64,000 nucleotides of DNA from CAG-238 sp934277695. Its GTDB lineage: Bacteria; Bacillota; Clostridia; Peptostreptococcales; Anaerovoracaceae. The notes under the pieces were generated by a model, which ran no database searches, was not told where the DNA came from, and was given only the letters and a program-made list of their open reading frames with translations. Both the position numbers and the translations under genes were made by a program. This document shows, piece after piece, positions 42,296 through 52,224 of the stretch (its first letter is position 1; every line of letters starts with the position of its first letter). Where the stretch lies: NCBI GenBank assembly GCA_934277695.1, contig CAKQVG010000004.1, forward strand, positions 46,706 through 110,705, given 5' to 3'.

Positions 42296-43699
42296 TTAAT
42301 TTTCGTCTTCTGCCGGTTCAATCGGTGTTACCTCAGGCTCTGCGGTCTGCTGCACAGGCGTTACTACAGGTTCTGCGGTCTGCTGATAAACAGGTGGCTG
42401 CTGCGGTGCAGCCTGCGGCTGCGGCTGAGTTTGTGGCTGCGGCTGAGTTTGTGGCTGCGACTGAGCCTGAGCCTGATAGGTCTGCGCTTGTGCCTGAGCC
42501 TGCTGCCATGCCGCCTGCTGTGCCTGCTGATATGCAGGGTCCACGCCGGCCGGCGGAATATTCCTGAATGTAACAATATTGTTGAGTTTATCCTGCATGA
42601 AAATCGGAGCAAGAATTGCTATAAAGATTTCAAACAGTACGCACATAACCGTAATTTCACCCTGAATGCCGTTGTAATATGCCAGCTTGTCGATTCTCTT
42701 ACAGCTTGCGTAAACCCAGTAAATGATGTAAAACGGAACGAACATGCAAAGCAGAAGCTGAGAAACTCCGCTTCTCGGAGGTTCATTCGGTGTACGGTTT
42801 AAGAACTCCGTGGTTCTGTAAATCCAAATAAACTGCCAAATACCGAAAGTGAAAAGCAGAAGCAATACATGCTTAAGCATGTCGCAATAGCCGTCCGGTT
42901 TCTGCGGCTGTGCATAATACTGACGTGCCTGTGCCTCGGCCTGGGTACCGTAAGTCTGCGCACCCGGCTGTACATATCCATCCGGTGCCGCATAACTTAC
43001 GTCAGGCTGTGCATAGGCCTGCTGTGCATATGCCTGCGGCGCAGATGACGGAAGAAGTTCCGGGTTGAGCACAAGGATTCCGACTGCACACATTCCCACA
43101 AGTTCAAATACAGTCCAAACTACGCCGAAAAATGACATCCCGTATGCACCGTACCAATCATAATCGTAGATTGCATAGCAGATTACAAAGACAATTCTTG
43201 CAAACAGAAGGATTGCTGCCGGCACAAACCAAAGGTTCTTAAACAGGTCTTTCTTTGCGGAAAACGCTTTCAAAAGGCCGAATGCCAGAGCAAGCGCAAA
43301 AGCTGCATATGCAAGGAATTCGAAGAAGCTCGGCAGGAAGCAGAGGAAGTTGAAATTTTCCTCATATATGTAGGCATTCCATACAAGATAGTTTCCGTAT
43401 GAAAATCCCATGATGAGAGATATAAACTGAGAAAGTGCTGCGGCACACGCACCGGCAAAAGCAAGGATTCCAAGTTTTTTGTCCACCTTGTCGAGGCCGA
43501 GCACCAAAGTTCCGGCTGCCAGTACCAAATATCCGAGCACGCCGACTAAATCTCTGAGAAGGAACGAGACTCCGCCATACCCTTCAATAATGTATCCGAG
43601 ATCCTGTACCAAAGATACAAAGCTTCTGATTCCAAGCAAGGCAAACACCACCGTGCCCACAATGCATACAACCAGTTTCGCAGTTGATTTCTGTTGCAT
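42296..43699 (-). CDS. Membrane protein with DUF4234-like domain and Gln/Pro-rich tail
   Basis: A 467-residue protein. The N-terminal half has about six helices (FALLGIRSFVSLVQDLG ... GVVWTVFELVGMCAVGILVL). A Gln/Ala/Tyr-rich linker follows (QAYAQQAYAQPDV). Then comes a DUF4234-like pair of helices, DMLKHVLLLLFTFGIWQFIW and FVPFYIIYWVYASCKRID. It ends in a long low-complexity tail of Gln, Ala, Pro and Thr (SQPQTQPQPQTQPQPQ). The start at 43699 has GGAGG; the TTG upstream lies within that site. Function is unknown. Confidence 0.8.
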   Translation of the reverse strand: MQQKSTAKLVVCIVGTVVFALLGIRSFVSLVQDLGYIIEGYGGVSFLLRDLVGVLGYLVLAAGTLVLGLDKVDKKLGILAFAGACAAALSQFISLIMGFSYGNYLVWNAYIYEENFNFLCFLPSFFEFLAYAAFALALAFGLLKAFSAKKDLFKNLWFVPAAILLFARIVFVICYAIYDYDWYGAYGMSFFGVVWTVFELVGMCAVGILVLNPELLPSSAPQAYAQQAYAQPDVSYAAPDGYVQPGAQTYGTQAEAQARQYYAQPQKPDGYCDMLKHVLLLLFTFGIWQFIWIYRTTEFLNRTPNEPPRSGVSQLLLCMFVPFYIIYWVYASCKRIDKLAYYNGIQGEITVMCVLFEIFIAILAPIFMQDKLNNIVTFRNIPPAGVDPAYQQAQQAAWQQAQAQAQTYQAQAQSQPQTQPQPQTQPQPQAAPQQPPVYQQTAEPVVTPVQQTAEPEVTPIEPAEDEN

Positions 43700-43785
43700 A
43701 ATGATTTCCTCCAAAATTGTTAATTCTTATTGCTAAAATTTCGTATAGATACATTTATTATAGTGGCAATTCAATGCCGTGTCAA

Positions 43786-44370
43786 CTACACACCCGCAAA
43801 GGAAAACGCAATTCCCACCACCGCGGAAAAAGCAATAAAAATGACAGGGTGCAGATTTTTTGTGGGTTTTACGGCACGCGTAAGGACGAGCAAAACAGCC
43901 GCAAGCACAAAAGCTTTGAAGTTCAAAAGGTTTGCGATATTCTCTGTCTCCGCATACAAATCAAGGTTTAAAAACGTAATCTCACACACCAAAACCCCGG
44001 CAGCGGCAATCAACGCCGTCGATGCAGGCCGCAGTCCGTAAAAGGCACCTTCGACGAGCTTGTTTCCGCGGAACTTGCCGATTATCGCCATCACAAGGAT
44101 GACGAGAATGACTCCGGGAATCACAACACCCAGCGTTGCGGCCAGGGCACCCGTAATTCCGCCGACTTCAAAGCCCACATAGGTTGCCATGTTGATTCCG
44201 ATCGGCCCGGGCGTGGATTCGGAAACCGCAAGCATATCCGCAATCTGTGCACTCGTGCACCAGCCTGTGCGCTCTGCCATGTCCTGTATGAACGGAAGCG
44301 CTGCCATGCCGCCGCCGACCGCAAAGAGTCCGATCTTGAGAAATTCATAGAACAGCCGGAGTTGTATCAT
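43786..44370 (-). CDS. chrA: Chromate transporter half, ChrA C-terminal-type
   Basis: A 194-residue CHR-family membrane protein. FAVGGGMAALPFIQDMAE and the SESTPGPIGINMATYVGFEV motif are characteristic. It overlaps the other half by four bases. Short CHR proteins work as pairs encoded by adjacent genes; the substrate may be chromate/sulphate or something else. Confidence 0.92.
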   Translation of the reverse strand: MIQLRLFYEFLKIGLFAVGGGMAALPFIQDMAERTGWCTSAQIADMLAVSESTPGPIGINMATYVGFEVGGITGALAATLGVVIPGVILVILVMAIIGKFRGNKLVEGAFYGLRPASTALIAAAGVLVCEITFLNLDLYAETENIANLLNFKAFVLAAVLLVLTRAVKPTKNLHPVIFIAFSAVVGIAFSFAGV

Positions 44371-44954
44371 TTCGATGCACCCCCTTCCTGCGCATCATCC
44401 GCATGCGCACCGGATGTTTTGCGCGCCGAAAGCATTGTAATTGCAATTCCAAGGAGTGCCGAAACGACAACGAACAGAATCGGAGTCACATCCAGCAAGA
44501 GCGACGCAGTCAAAACCGCCAGGAACAACAGAAGACATTTAATGTCCGCAATTGCACTTTTCCAAAGTTTGGTTATGGCATTAAAAATCAGCACGCACAC
44601 GCAGACCCTGATTCCCGCAAAAGCATTTTTGACCGCGGGAACATCTGCAAATGCCGTGAGCACCGTCGCAATAATGGTGATTATAAGAAAGGAAGGAGCG
44701 GCTGCTCCAAGTGCAGCAAAGACCGCTCCGATATTGCCTTTTCTGTTTTTTCCGACAAAAGCAAGGGTGTTCACCATCAGAATCCCCGGAAGGCACTGCG
44801 CCAGCGCATAATAATCCAGGATTTCCGCTTCGGAATTCCACCCTTTGTTTTCGACTATCTCTCTCTGTAAAATCGGCAGCATCGCATATCCGCCGCCGAA
44901 CGTCAAGGCTCCCACCTTGGCGGAAGCAATAAAAATCTCAAATAACTCTTTCAT
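44367..44954 (-). CDS. chrA: Chromate transporter half, ChrA N-terminal-type
   Basis: A 195-residue CHR-family membrane protein with LTFGGGYAMLPILQREIVE and ALAQCLPGILMVNTLAFVG. It is the first of the pair and is preceded by dus with a short gap. The C-terminal tail is polar (ARKTSGAHADDAQEGGASK). Confidence 0.92.
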   Translation of the reverse strand: MKELFEIFIASAKVGALTFGGGYAMLPILQREIVENKGWNSEAEILDYYALAQCLPGILMVNTLAFVGKNRKGNIGAVFAALGAAAPSFLIITIIATVLTAFADVPAVKNAFAGIRVCVCVLIFNAITKLWKSAIADIKCLLLFLAVLTASLLLDVTPILFVVVSALLGIAITMLSARKTSGAHADDAQEGGASK

Positions 44955-44984
44955 CTGTTTTCCCTTGAAACTTGGCTGTTTAAG

Positions 44985-45959
44985 CTATCTGCATCCAAGA
45001 TTTCTTATGGCGCTTTCGAGTTCCTGCGCCTTTGTAATCTGATTTACCATGCCGCGAAAAGCTGCCGAGCCCGGCAGGCCCTTCAGATACCAGCCGACAT
45101 GCTTTCGCATCTCGCGAACCGCCGCATACTCGCCTTTCAGCGCAAGCACGTCGCGAAAATGCCTTATCATCATCTGTTTCTTGTCTTCCATGCTCGGGGC
45201 AGCAGGCGGCTCAGTACCCTTCCATGCGGCATTCAGTTCTCTGAAAATCCACGGATTTCCGAGTGCGCCGCGTCCGACCATGACAAAATCGCATCCGGTT
45301 TCATCCATCATGCTCATTCCGGACGCGCCGTCCGTCACATCGCCGTTTCCGATGACCGGGATTGATACTGCATGCTTAACGGCGGCGATGACGGCGCGGT
45401 CCGCCCGGCCGCTGTAAAACTGCTCGCGCGTCCGGGCGTGGACCGCGACCGCGGCGGCTCCGCCCGCCGCGGCGGCGCGTGCGATTTCCACAGCATTGAC
45501 GGAAGCCTCGTCCCAGCCTGCACGGATTTTGACCGTCACCGGCTTGCCGGCACCTTTTACCGCAGCTTCCACGAGATCAAAAACAAGCTGCGGGTCCTTC
45601 ATCAGGGCCGAGCCTTCCCCGTTTTTTACGACCTTCGGCACCGGGCAGCCCATGTTGATGTCAAAGATTACATTGCCTCGGCCGGCCAGTGTTTCTGCCG
45701 CAAATGTCATGATTTCCGGTTCATGCCCAAAAAGCTGGTATGCCACAGGCTCCTCGCCATCTAAGATTTCGAGGAGCCTGCCTGTATTTTTGTCTTTAAA
45801 CCAAAGCCCCTTTGCACTCACCATTTCGGAGTACACAAGCCCTGCCCCCATTTCGCGGCAGATGCGGCGAAACGGCCCGTCGGTAATTCCGGCCATGGGC
45901 GCAAGCAGGAAGGGACTGTCAAGTTCAACATTTCCTATTTTTAAAACTTTCGCATTCAT
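44985..45959 (-). CDS. dus: tRNA-dihydrouridine synthase
   Basis: FMN enzyme that reduces uridines in the tRNA D-loop. LAPMAGITDGPFRRICREMG opens the TIM barrel, FDINMGCPVPKVVK holds the catalytic cysteine, and VMVGRGALGNPWIF closes the phosphate site. Length is 324 residues. It overlaps the PucR gene's end by four bases. DusB-like in Firmicutes. Confidence 0.95.
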   Translation of the reverse strand: MNAKVLKIGNVELDSPFLLAPMAGITDGPFRRICREMGAGLVYSEMVSAKGLWFKDKNTGRLLEILDGEEPVAYQLFGHEPEIMTFAAETLAGRGNVIFDINMGCPVPKVVKNGEGSALMKDPQLVFDLVEAAVKGAGKPVTVKIRAGWDEASVNAVEIARAAAAGGAAAVAVHARTREQFYSGRADRAVIAAVKHAVSIPVIGNGDVTDGASGMSMMDETGCDFVMVGRGALGNPWIFRELNAAWKGTEPPAAPSMEDKKQMMIRHFRDVLALKGEYAAVREMRKHVGWYLKGLPGSAAFRGMVNQITKAQELESAIRNLGCR

Positions 45960-47530
45960 TTCTTCGCGTTTTCCATTCTCTGCAGAGCCAGCGCAATCGT
46001 AAGGCCCGGAATGACACGATTTCCCGTGATTTCCGCACCCAAAAGGTCGTTGATTTTTTTGAGCCTGTACTGAACGGTGTTCGTATGTATGCCCATAAAC
46101 TCTGCCGTCTTTCCGCTGTTCATGCCCGCATCCAAAGCGAAGGTTTCAAGCGTTTCGAGAAGCTGCCTGGATTTGTTGTCCCCTTCCTTGCGGAACGGGT
46201 CCAAAAGATCCATGTAGTTTTTCTTGAGGTGTCCGCCCTGAACCTGAATGTTGATGCAGTTGCTTACAAGTGCAAGTTCGTATTTCGAGAATACTCTCTT
46301 GTACGGGAAAATATTTTCGACAAACGCCCAGGTCTCGCCGATCAGCCGGAAGCCGTCCCCGGCTCCTTCGATGCGGTCAACACCGGTTACATGGAAAATA
46401 CGGACTGTCTTGTTTTCCTTGAGTCTGTCAAAGAAGGAAACGCACACAGCCATCTCTGAAATGTCCTCATCTTCTCCGAGTTTTTCGCCGCGCAGCAGAA
46501 CCGCATAGCTTTCATTATCCTCGGTTATCTTGATGATGTTCAGAAGGCCCTTTTCCATATATTCGTCGATAATTTCATCCGCCATGCCGGTTTCGATGCC
46601 TCTTGCATAGATCACGGACAAAATATCCGAAGCGCGGATTCCCGCCTCCTCGCGAAGAGAATACGCAAGGCTCTTGTTTCCTCTCATGAGCGCTTTGACA
46701 AGCTCTGCCTTCGCATCGCGCTCCGGCGTGAACTTCCACATGCCCATTGCAAGCTCTATTATTTCGGCAAGCTTGGTAATTTCGCCCGCCGAGTAATTGT
46801 CATCGTTGTCCACGATGAACAGGTAATATTTTTCGTTATTGAGATAAAGAAGTCCCCAGTAGGTGAGCACGCCGTTTATCTCGATGAGGCTGTAGATGTG
46901 CCCCAGATTCAGCGCAACTTCCCTGCCGCGCCGGATCACTTCGTTTATGGTTGCCTGATGGCGCGTTTCAACTGTGAAAACCGGGTTGAACTCTTCGCTG
47001 AGCAGAACAACCTGGAAGTCGTTGTTCACGGCAGCCTCGTGCAAAGCCTGCTGAAAGCTCGAATGCTTCTCGAAGTTCAGCAGATGGAAAATCGTGTTGT
47101 TTATGAGGCTGTTTTTGAAATTGTTGCCGTAAAGGACCTGCTCCATGATCTCAGCGATGATTTTGGAATAGTCCATGCCCTCGCCGTCTACCATGAGGAG
47201 CAGCGGAATTCCCGCCGTGTCGGCAGCCGCGGTTACCTCTTTGTCAACCGGACGTGCGCTTTTCTCTCGCTGGAAAAACACAATCGCCGGAACGCCTGCT
47301 TTTGCAAGTTCTCTGATTGTTTCGCACTGTGCTTTGGTATCTTTCTTCATTCCCGCAAAAGTCGTGAGAATCATGGTGCCGCTGTTTCCGTTGCAGGCAA
47401 GTGCCTCCTCCGGTGTTGCCGCATCCAGCACGGACACTGCTTTGATGCGGTTATCCATGTGCTCGCCGGCCACTACGATACATTTTCTAAAAGACTCCAG
47501 CTGCAGGCAGTCTTTAACTGTTACTTTCAT
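45956..47530 (-). CDS. PucR-family transcriptional regulator
   Basis: A 524-residue regulator with an N-terminal PucR purine-catabolism domain (VKDCLQLESFRKCIVVAGEH; then GTMILTTFAGMKKD), a GGDEF-like middle region, and a C-terminal helix-turn-helix AEFMGIHTNTVQYRLKKIND. Target genes are not evident; it sits between dus and ftsH, not beside purine genes. It overlaps ftsH by 17 bases, with GAGG in the ftsH end. Confidence 0.92.
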   Translation of the reverse strand: MKVTVKDCLQLESFRKCIVVAGEHMDNRIKAVSVLDAATPEEALACNGNSGTMILTTFAGMKKDTKAQCETIRELAKAGVPAIVFFQREKSARPVDKEVTAAADTAGIPLLLMVDGEGMDYSKIIAEIMEQVLYGNNFKNSLINNTIFHLLNFEKHSSFQQALHEAAVNNDFQVVLLSEEFNPVFTVETRHQATINEVIRRGREVALNLGHIYSLIEINGVLTYWGLLYLNNEKYYLFIVDNDDNYSAGEITKLAEIIELAMGMWKFTPERDAKAELVKALMRGNKSLAYSLREEAGIRASDILSVIYARGIETGMADEIIDEYMEKGLLNIIKITEDNESYAVLLRGEKLGEDEDISEMAVCVSFFDRLKENKTVRIFHVTGVDRIEGAGDGFRLIGETWAFVENIFPYKRVFSKYELALVSNCINIQVQGGHLKKNYMDLLDPFRKEGDNKSRQLLETLETFALDAGMNSGKTAEFMGIHTNTVQYRLKKINDLLGAEITGNRVIPGLTIALALQRMENAKK

Positions 47531-49556
47531 CCGTGTCCTCTTCTTCCTGAGAATGCGGCTGTTCCGTCTCCGGTGCCTCGTCCTCTCCTAAATAGTCAGA
47601 GTCGTACTTTTTGAGTTCTTCCATCAGTCTGCGTTCTTCTTCCTGTCTCAACTCTTCGCGCTCTTTTGCTTCTTTTTCGTCCTTCGCCTTCTTTTCTTCG
47701 TCGGCTTTTTCAACGCTTTCTCTCAAATCCTCAGCCGTAATTCTGCCGGTGTAGAGGTCTTCGAACTGCTGCCCGTCGATTGTTTCAACAAGCAGAAGTG
47801 CCTTTGCAACGCTTTCCAGAACGCTGTCGTGTTCCGTGAGAATACGCATCGCCTCTTCATATGCTTCATCGATGAGACGCTTGATTTCTTCATCGATTTC
47901 CTGCGCGGTATGCTCTGAGTAGTTCTTGTGAGCGGTAAAATCGTTGCCGAGGAAAACTTCATCGTCCCCGCCGTAATTTACTGCACCAAGCTTATCACTG
48001 AACCCGTATTTTGTAATCATTTCGCGTGCGATTGCCGTAGCCTGCTTGATATCCCCGGACGCACCGATTGAGATATCGTCGAGTTTGAGTTTTTCCGCAA
48101 CGCGTCCGCCCATACACGAAACAATATGGTTGTACATCGATGTTTTCGTGTCGAACATATTGTCGTCTTCCGGAAGGTACATGGTGTATCCGCCGGCTCT
48201 TCCTCTCGGAATGATGGTAACTTCGTGAATCGGCATATGCTTCGGAAGCGTTCTTGCAACGATTGCGTGACCTGCTTCGTGGTATGCCGTAAGTTTCTTT
48301 TCTTCGTCGGAAACGACCTTGGACTTCTTTGCAGGCCCCATCTGTACCTTGCGAATCGCCTCTTCGATTTCTTCCATTCGGATATAGCGGCCGTTTCTGC
48401 GCGCCGTAATAAGTGCGGCTTCGTTCAGGATATTTTCAAGATCCGCAGGGGTTGAACCCATGGTTCTTCTTGCCAAAATCTTCGGTGTAACGTCGTCCGC
48501 AAGCGGTTTGTTCTTCGCATGAACTTTGATGATTTCTTCACGGCCTTTTACATCTGGGATTCCGATGACAACCTGTCTGTCGAATCTGCCCGGTCTCAGA
48601 AGTGCCGGGTCGAGGATGTCCGGCCGGTTGGTAGCCGCAAGGATGATGATTCCGGAGTTCTCCGCAAATCCGTCCATTTCAACGAGAAGCTGGTTGAGCG
48701 TCTGTTCTCTTTCGTCATGTCCGCCGCCGATTCCTGCGCCTCTCTTGCGGCCTACGGCATCGATTTCGTCTATGAAAATAATGCACGGAGCGTTTTTCTT
48801 CGCTTGTTCAAAAAGGTCCCTCACTCTGGATGCACCCACGCCGACAAACATTTCAACGAAGTCCGAACCGCTGATTGTAAAGAACGGCACGCCCGCTTCG
48901 CCGGCTGTGGCCTTGGAAATGTAGGTTTTTCCTGTTCCCGGAGGCCCCACAAGCAGAATTCCCTTAGGAATTCTGGCTCCGAGCTCTCTGTATTTTCTTG
49001 GGTCTTTCAGGAAGTCCACAACCTCCGAAAGTTCCTGTTTTTCTTCTTCAAGTCCGGCAACATCTTTGAATGTAACCTTCTTGTCGCCGCCTTTGACCAT
49101 CTTGGCCCTGGACTTTGCGAACTGGAACGCCTTGCCGTTTCCGCCCTGGTTCATCATGATGTAGAAAAGGAACACGAGTGCTCCGATCATAATGATGTTC
49201 GGTATCAGCGACCAAAGCCATGAGCTTGTGTCCGGCTTCGGGCTTGAAACGCTCTTTATGGTGCCTTTCTCCATCTGGTCAAAAATGTATGTTTCTTCGA
49301 GCCAGTTGATTTCGATTACCGACGGCGCATACGCATAGACCATCGATGACTTGCTTACAAGCCCTCTGAGCGTGGTGCCTTCAATCGAAATTTCACTGAT
49401 TTTCTCCCCTTTCACAAGTTCCGTGAACTGTGAGAAGGAGACTTCCTTCATGGAAACCTGATCTGATCCCATGAATCCTTTACAAAAATATGCAAGTGAA
49501 ATCACGAGCGCAAAAATCAGGATATATACACTTATATTTTTTGAGAATTTTTTCAC
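47514..49556 (-). CDS. ftsH: ATP-dependent zinc metalloprotease FtsH
   Basis: Membrane-bound AAA protease. It has two N-terminal membrane helices (VYILIFALVISLAYF; LIPNIIMIGALVFLFYIMM), Walker A GPPGTGKT, Walker B CIIFIDEIDAVG, and the zinc site AYHEAGHAIVA. A highly charged C-terminus follows (EEKKAKDEKEAKEREELRQE). The GTG at 49556 is taken as start because GAAAGGGG precedes it; an in-frame TTG at 49589 includes this site. Length is 680 residues. It follows tilS, a conserved pairing. Confidence 0.97.
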   Translation of the reverse strand: MKKFSKNISVYILIFALVISLAYFCKGFMGSDQVSMKEVSFSQFTELVKGEKISEISIEGTTLRGLVSKSSMVYAYAPSVIEINWLEETYIFDQMEKGTIKSVSSPKPDTSSWLWSLIPNIIMIGALVFLFYIMMNQGGNGKAFQFAKSRAKMVKGGDKKVTFKDVAGLEEEKQELSEVVDFLKDPRKYRELGARIPKGILLVGPPGTGKTYISKATAGEAGVPFFTISGSDFVEMFVGVGASRVRDLFEQAKKNAPCIIFIDEIDAVGRKRGAGIGGGHDEREQTLNQLLVEMDGFAENSGIIILAATNRPDILDPALLRPGRFDRQVVIGIPDVKGREEIIKVHAKNKPLADDVTPKILARRTMGSTPADLENILNEAALITARRNGRYIRMEEIEEAIRKVQMGPAKKSKVVSDEEKKLTAYHEAGHAIVARTLPKHMPIHEVTIIPRGRAGGYTMYLPEDDNMFDTKTSMYNHIVSCMGGRVAEKLKLDDISIGASGDIKQATAIAREMITKYGFSDKLGAVNYGGDDEVFLGNDFTAHKNYSEHTAQEIDEEIKRLIDEAYEEAMRILTEHDSVLESVAKALLLVETIDGQQFEDLYTGRITAEDLRESVEKADEEKKAKDEKEAKEREELRQEEERRLMEELKKYDSDYLGEDEAPETEQPHSQEEEDTDESNS

Positions 49557-49616
49557 TTCTTTCCCCTTTCGCTTTGTTTCCTTCAACAAATATTTCGTTG
49601 TATTTTAACACAAATT

Positions 49617-51326
49617 TCATAAAATTTCAAGGATTAATATTGTTTCCGGCACATTATCCGGCATGTTGTTCGGTCCATCGCCCGGGGCTGCGGCCGCTGT
49701 GCTGCCGGTGCCGGCACCCGGCATCACGCCCGGTTTGAACTCCGCGGAAAACCTGCCCTTTTCGCGGTACTGCCTGCTCGCAAAGTGCGGCGACGGGAGC
49801 ACCCACAAAATCCGGTTTCCGTACGCCAGCAAGTCGATACCGTCGCGCACGCTCTTCGGCACCTTCGCATCCACCAGAAAATCCTGCAGCTTTTTGTGGC
49901 GCACCTGCGGCGGAGCCGTGTCCGGGGCTTGGGTTGCGCCTTGGACCGGGGTTTGGGTTGCGCCTTGGGCCGGGGTTTGGGCTGCGCCTTGGGCCGGGGC
50001 TTGGGTTGCGCCTTGGGTCCGGGTTGCGCCTTGGACCGGGGTTTGGGTTGCGCCTTGGGTCCGGCTCTTGAACGCAATCGCAATCACATCGCCGTCCCTG
50101 CGCTTCCTTATGCACACTGAATCCTCCGCGCCCGGCGGTAGTGCGAAAATCCCGACAACCCGCGCGGCGGTCTCGCCGCCGTCTGCGTCCGGCGCACGGG
50201 CGGTCTTCGGCTCTTTTGCATATTCCTCCGCGCTCATGAACCGCATCCTCAGCTGCCGGCCTTCCTCGGTTTCGGCTTCCCTGCAAAATCGAATTCGGTC
50301 GTAAATCTTATAAACCCGGAATCCGTCTGCTAAATCGCACATTGCCGATGGGCTTTGCGAAATCCGCACTTTTTCAATAGCCTCAAGCTGTCCTTCCGTA
50401 AGATTTTCTTCCATGCCAACATCCGCAAGCAGGTAATTGTAAACACGCATCCGCACTGCTTTGTGCATCCGGTCAAGTTTTGCGGTTGTGACTTCAACGG
50501 TGCAGCTCCTGCCGTCTGCGTTTTCCAGAGCCTCTTCATAAGCGTCTCTCGCCTGCTGCGCGAGATAGTCTTTGTCGGCGGCTGCGTTTTTTCCGAGCCG
50601 GTTAATCGTTTCTATTATATTGGGATTGAACTTTTCCCTGAGCATCGGCAAAAGTTCAAGTCTTATCTTGTTTCGCGCATAAATCGCCTCATTGTTAGTA
50701 TGGTCAATTCGCGGCGATAAATTTCTTTCCTCACAGTACTTTTCGATTTCGTCACGCGGCACATCAAGAAGCGGTCTGACGATTGCAAATCCTCGCTCAT
50801 ATCGCTTATATGCGATCCCCGCAAGCCCGTCCGTTCCTGTGCCTCTGAGCATTCGGAACAAAATTGTTTCTGCCTGATCGTTTGCATTCTGCGCCACGGC
50901 AATTGCGATTTTATCTGTGCCCGGCATGGACGGTTCCTGCGTGCAATCCTGTTCGAGTTCTCCTGCAAGTTCCTGCGCCGTCTCGAAAAATGCATCGTAT
51001 CTCGCCTTCCTGCCGGCCTCCTCGGAGGTCAGTCCTTCCTCGCGTGCCAGCGCATTGCAGTCCACCGTAAAAGTCCGGCACTCAAGCCCCCTCTGCCTAC
51101 AAAGCTCCTCCACATATTCCTGGTCGCGTTCAGCGTCTCCGGGTCTGAATTTATGGTTTACATGCACCGGGTGAATCCGGAAGTTTTTCACCGCAGAAAG
51201 TTCCAAAAGCACATCAAAAAGGCACACCGAATCAGGGCCGCCTGAGAGGGCCAAAACAATATGCGTGCCGTCTTCCAACAGTTCATGCGTTTTTATTGTT
51301 TCCAATACTCTTTGTTTCATATCCAT
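49617..51326 (-). CDS. tilS: tRNA(Ile)-lysidine synthase with in-frame repeat insertion
   Basis: Converts C34 of the minor tRNA-Ile to lysidine. The PP-loop is ALSGGPDSVCLFDVLLEL (near residue 28), followed by the usual NANDQAETILFRMLRGTG and the TilS substrate domain. The C-terminal region is interrupted by a Gln/Ala/Thr/Pro minisatellite (49926-50070) and Gly/Ala-rich sequence. At 569 residues it is longer than the usual 430-480. The start has a poor ribosome binding site. Confidence 0.94.
   Translation of the reverse strand: MDMKQRVLETIKTHELLEDGTHIVLALSGGPDSVCLFDVLLELSAVKNFRIHPVHVNHKFRPGDAERDQEYVEELCRQRGLECRTFTVDCNALAREEGLTSEEAGRKARYDAFFETAQELAGELEQDCTQEPSMPGTDKIAIAVAQNANDQAETILFRMLRGTGTDGLAGIAYKRYERGFAIVRPLLDVPRDEIEKYCEERNLSPRIDHTNNEAIYARNKIRLELLPMLREKFNPNIIETINRLGKNAAADKDYLAQQARDAYEEALENADGRSCTVEVTTAKLDRMHKAVRMRVYNYLLADVGMEENLTEGQLEAIEKVRISQSPSAMCDLADGFRVYKIYDRIRFCREAETEEGRQLRMRFMSAEEYAKEPKTARAPDADGGETAARVVGIFALPPGAEDSVCIRKRRDGDVIAIAFKSRTQGATQTPVQGATRTQGATQAPAQGAAQTPAQGATQTPVQGATQAPDTAPPQVRHKKLQDFLVDAKVPKSVRDGIDLLAYGNRILWVLPSPHFASRQYREKGRFSAEFKPGVMPGAGTGSTAAAAPGDGPNNMPDNVPETILILEIL
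49926..50070. repeat. 24-bp coding minisatellite inside tilS
   Basis: Five to six units of a 24-bp repeat (roughly TTGGGTTGCGCCTTGG plus CCGGGG-type end) encode GATQTPVQ/GATQAPAQ variants in frame. Some units are shortened but keep the frame. It lies in the linker before the C-terminal domain of TilS. Confidence 0.88.
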
Positions 51327-51596
51327 ATTTGTATTTTATCACAACACAGCCCTGATTTCCATGTGTTTTCTGTGATTTTAGCACTCAGAAAAAACGCGAT
51401 GCCGGCCGATGCCTCTGCAGCTGCGATCACATTGCCGCCGCAGCCCGCTTGGCGCGGCAGCGTTCTTACAGCTGTGGGGAGCAGGGTGGCATGCCCGCTG
51501 TTGTGGCGAGTCTGGCGCCATGGCGCGTCTGGCGCTGTGGTGCATCTGCGCAGCGACGCGCTTGGCACAGCGGCGCACTTAGCGCTGTAGTGCGTA
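51327..51596. other. GC-rich non-coding stretch after tilS start
   Basis: No gene is supported. The sequence is a patchwork of short GC-rich self-complementary words (repeated TGGCGC, GCGCAGC, GGCGCACTTAGCGC). Apparent ORFs on both strands are Ala/Arg-rich artefacts of this composition. Confidence 0.5.
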
Positions 51597-51885
51597 TGGA
51601 AAAATTAGGCAATTCCCACCAACTGCCCCAAATAGGCCCCCCTTTCGTGTATTTTGGTCTGTCTTACACCGCTTTGAACCTGTTTCACGCCGGCTTAGCA
51701 AGATGATTTTACCCCTTGCAAAAATGTAAAGTTTTGGGCGGTTGAAATTCCAACGTTTCTCCGACATGGGGTTTTGATATTTTTTTACAATGCAGCTTCT
51801 TTCGCCCACGCAAGCCTCCGGATACACGAAGCACCCCCTGAGAAACGCACTTTTCGTGTTGGCACTATCTGCGGCATCGCGGACC
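51597..51885 (+). repeat. Dispersed intergenic repeat family 1, copy 3 (partial, diverged)
   Basis: Shares GGAAAAATTAGG, AATTCCCACCA, TTTCGTGTATTTT, AAAATGTAAAGTTTTGGG, GTTGAAATTCCAACG and GATACACGAAGCACCCC in the same order as copies 1 and 2. The terminal hairpins are missing. It is more diverged than copies 1 and 2 are from each other. Confidence 0.8.
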
Positions 51886-52224
51886 CATGCTCTCCGGCCC
51901 GTCCGCATTTCCGACAGACCGAGCCTTGCATCAACTTGCCATGACAAAAAATATAAGAAAGCCGAGGCTCATTTGAAGGTAGAATTACGAAAGAGCCTCG
52001 GCCATCATTTATTTGTAACTACATGATATCACATCTTGGAATTAAATTCAAGGTAAATGTTTACATTTAGGGCCAAAAAGTTTCGAAAAATTTCGACAGC
52101 TTCAAAAATTTAAAAGATATTTGCACGCTGGCTGTCGGGGGGGATTTCGCTCGCTATGCATTTCGGTCGCAAGGCTTCATTTAGCGAATGCATTTCGGTC
52201 GCAAGGCTTCATTTGTAAAAAATT
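51886..52224. other. Non-coding stretch with a hairpin and a 32-bp direct repeat
   Basis: GCCGAGGCTC (51961-51970) pairs with GAGCCTCGGC (51993-52002) around a 22-base loop. ATGCATTTCGGTCGC...CTTCATTT (27 bases) occurs identically at 52156-52182 and 52188-52214. I find no gene. Confidence 0.6.

Noticed and set aside
49654..50286. Long alternative frames through the tilS minisatellite on both strands
   Set aside because: They exist because a 24-bp repeat keeps all frames open; the TilS frame is the one with family similarity.
51317..51590. Overlapping Ala/Arg-rich ORFs upstream of tilS
   Set aside because: Low-complexity translation of GC-rich palindromic words, with no ribosome binding site.
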